DNA of 64,000 nucleotides from positions 186,001 through 250,000 of the forward strand of contig NZ_JAMXOF010000003.1 of NCBI RefSeq assembly GCF_024055595.1, written 5' to 3'. The position numbers and the translations under genes were made by a program. This stretch comes from Mucilaginibacter aurantiaciroseus (GTDB lineage: Bacteria > Bacteroidota > Bacteroidia > Sphingobacteriales > Sphingobacteriaceae). Below, piece after piece: positions 62,124-64,000 of this stretch; the first letter of the stretch is position 1, and each line of letters begins with the position of its first letter. Below the pieces are notes generated by a model. The model did not search any database. It was not told where the DNA came from and saw nothing but the letters and a program-made list of their open reading frames with translations.

Positions 62124-64000
62124 ATGCGCCGTATCAACCCCAAATATATCCGTATTGCAGGTATAACTGTTCTTGTATTAGTAGTTATTATGCTAATAGG
62201 CGGATACGTGGCCTACTCTAAGCGCGAGGTATTGCTTCAAAAAGCCATTTACAAAGCTAAAGCAAAAGCAAAAAGGGATTATAATTTAGATGTAAAAATA
62301 GGCTCGGCAAAGTTTACGGGCTTAAGTACAGTGGCTTTTACCGATATTAGTGTGATCCCTTTTCAGCGCGACAGCCTGCTGAATATCAAAAACTTTAGTG
62401 TAAGTGTTAAGCTATTCCCGCTCATATTCGGCAATATTAAACTGGCCGATGTGATCCTGCAGGATGGTTTCCTGAACCTTACCAGCATCAAAGGCGTCAA
62501 AAACTTCGATTTTCTGTTTAAAAAGAAGAAGGATACCACCAACACCGGCAATAAGGTAGACCTGTCTGTACTTTCCAATAACCTCATCAACGAGGTGCTT
62601 TACAAGATCCCCGATAACCTGTCGCTGCATAATTTTAAGATGAGTTTTGTGGACGATAGCACCAAAGTAAAGATGCTGGCTCAAACGGCTATCATTAAAG
62701 GTGGTAAGCTTGCCTCAACCATCAACGTGAATGACGGCGATGCAACCTGGCATATCGATGGCAAGATGGCACCATCCGACAAAGACATTGATGTGCACCT
62801 TTACGCCGATGGCAAAAAGGTGGAACTACCCATCATCCAAAAGAAATTTAAGCTAAAGCTGAATTTTGACACCATTAGCACCAAGCTAAGCAACGTTAAA
62901 AACAGCAGCGGCGAAACCAGGATCTACGGCTCGTGGAGTGTGCGCAACCTCTTGCTGAACCATCCGGGACTATCTGTGAGCGATATTGTGGTGCCTTACG
63001 GTTCTATTGATGCCAATGTTTTTGTGGGCAGTAACTATGTTTCGTTAGATAGTTCATCGGTTATCCACCTAAAAAAACTAACGGCTAACCCCTACTTAAA
63101 ATATACCCTTAACCCGGTTAAAATTTACGAGGCAAAGGTTAATACCGGCTGGGTGAACGCGCAGGATGTTTTTGATTCGTTCCCTACCGGGATGTTCGAA
63201 TCATTGGATGGCATTAGGGTTACCGGTAAGCTAAATTATAGCTTAAACATGTTCATGAACCGTGCGCACCTGGATGACATGGTATTTGATTCGCGCCTGC
63301 AAAAGGATGGCGATTTTAAGATCCTGAAATACGGCCGCGCAGACCTGGGCAAGCTTAACAGCACCTTTGTTTACATCCCTTACGAAAAAGGCAAGCCTAT
63401 GCCGCCGCATACAATCGGGGCCGGGGCAACTAACTTTACGCCTTTAGAAAACATTTCGCCAAACATCCGCAACGCGGTGATGACCGCCGAAGACCCTTCA
63501 TTTTATACCAATCGTGGTTTTGTGGACGAGTCTATCCGCAAATCCATCATTACGGATATTAAGGAAAATAAATTCAAACGTGGTGGCAGTACCATTTCCA
63601 TGCAGCTGATCAAGAACGCGTTTTTGAGCAGGAACAAAACCCTGTCGCGCAAGATCGAGGAGATCCTGATCGTTTGGCTAATAGAGAATAACCGCCTCAT
63701 GAGCAAAAACCGCATGCTGGAGGTTTACTTCAACATCATCGAATGGGGCCGGGGCATTTACGGTATTGGCGAAGCTTCAAGATATTATTTTGGCAAATCG
63801 CCGTCGGAATTAACTATTGGCGAAAGTATTTACCTGGCCAGTATAGTTCCTAACCCTAAGGCCGGCTTGTACGCATTTCAGCCCGATGGGAGCCTAAGGC
63901 AGGGCCTGCACGGCTACTTTAACCTCATAGGCAGGCTGATGGCTAAAAAGGGCCTTACCCAGCCCGATACCAACGCTTATGGCTTCTATAGCGTTCGCCT
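62124..64000 (+). CDS. Peptidoglycan glycosyltransferase (GT51) with long N-terminal region, 3' end outside window
   Basis: The frame is open from ATG 62124 to the end of the window (more than 625 residues). A membrane helix lies at about 11-31 (GITVLVLVVIMLIGG-like). Residues about 60-410 look like an AsmA-type or other beta-rich periplasmic region (KNFSVSVKLFPLIFGNI, KLADVILQDGFLNLTSIKG). The GT51 domain starts near 450 with MTAEDPSFYTNRGF (the catalytic glutamate) and has RGGSTISMQLIKNAFL, RKIEEILIVWLIENN, IEWGRGIYGIGEASRYYFGK and LASIVPNPKAG. It polymerises glycan strands in wall synthesis. No transpeptidase domain is seen within the window; whether one follows is not known. Confidence 0.92.
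   Translation, partial: MRRINPKYIRIAGITVLVLVVIMLIGGYVAYSKREVLLQKAIYKAKAKAKRDYNLDVKIGSAKFTGLSTVAFTDISVIPFQRDSLLNIKNFSVSVKLFPLIFGNIKLADVILQDGFLNLTSIKGVKNFDFLFKKKKDTTNTGNKVDLSVLSNNLINEVLYKIPDNLSLHNFKMSFVDDSTKVKMLAQTAIIKGGKLASTINVNDGDATWHIDGKMAPSDKDIDVHLYADGKKVELPIIQKKFKLKLNFDTISTKLSNVKNSSGETRIYGSWSVRNLLLNHPGLSVSDIVVPYGSIDANVFVGSNYVSLDSSSVIHLKKLTANPYLKYTLNPVKIYEAKVNTGWVNAQDVFDSFPTGMFESLDGIRVTGKLNYSLNMFMNRAHLDDMVFDSRLQKDGDFKILKYGRADLGKLNSTFVYIPYEKGKPMPPHTIGAGATNFTPLENISPNIRNAVMTAEDPSFYTNRGFVDESIRKSIITDIKENKFKRGGSTISMQLIKNAFLSRNKTLSRKIEEILIVWLIENNRLMSKNRMLEVYFNIIEWGRGIYGIGEASRYYFGKSPSELTIGESIYLASIVPNPKAGLYAFQPDGSLRQGLHGYFNLIGRLMAKKGLTQPDTNAYGFYSVR

Overview
The window is chromosomal DNA of a Bacteroidota bacterium, most probably of the family Sphingobacteriaceae (Mucilaginibacter/Pedobacter-like). 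The pointers are a SusC/SusD pair, DUF1735 and PspC proteins, promoters with the TAnnTTTG box, many gene pairs without Shine-Dalgarno leaders, ice-binding (DUF3494) and OmpA-type surface proteins, and housekeeping proteins of the Bacteroidota type. No rRNA, CRISPR array, prophage or intact insertion sequence was seen. Genus is inferred from style, not from a search.

Layout. 1-3.5 kb: two surface proteins, a partial repeat/ice-binding protein and an OmpA-family protein. 3.5-4.75 kb: a decayed stretch holding an IS630-type transposase remnant, ending at tRNA-Arg(CCT). 4.8-8 kb: metG and an LD-carboxypeptidase. 8-13.6 kb: a three-gene SusC/SusD/DUF1735 nutrient-uptake operon with no enzyme gene beside it. 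13.8-16.2 kb: a PadR regulator and a PspC envelope protein, then the tail of a lost outer-membrane receptor. 16.3-22.4 kb: M14 peptidase, recQ and murF. 22.4-24.9 kb: a dead toxin-antitoxin pair, an FAD oxidoreductase and a dead repeat protein. 24.9-29.3 kb: apaG and dusB, then a tightly packed membrane/lipid operon (CPBP protease, DUF2007, cdsA, psd).

29.5-32.9 kb is the conserved translation cluster rpsP-rimM-trmD-rplS, interrupted between rimM and trmD by a small XRE regulator and a frameshifted membrane protein. 33-37.2 kb: pfkA, a split DsbD system and birA. 37.2-40.5 kb: rsfS, ftsH and a LUD-domain gene. 40.6-43.5 kb: metallophosphoesterase and small envelope proteins. 43.6-46.1 kb: a compact four-gene signalling cassette (unknown soluble protein, seven-helix membrane protein, histidine kinase, NarL-type regulator). 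46-51.3 kb: radical SAM protein, zinc-ribbon and Nif3-like proteins, small membrane proteins. 51.4-58.4 kb: mfd, hpt, an M16 peptidase and def. 58.6-64 kb: Fic protein, a CarboxypepD_reg protein, NifU and Mrp (Fe-S delivery), and the start of a peptidoglycan glycosyltransferase cut by the window end.

The genome piece is mostly ordinary. The unexplained parts are the split-sensor cassette, an intrinsic terminator that contains the start codon of the next gene, palindromic REP-like elements (one of which supplies the end of Mrp), very short leaders on padR and def, and five or more decayed genes. I did not find a clearly new system; the signalling cassette is the best candidate.
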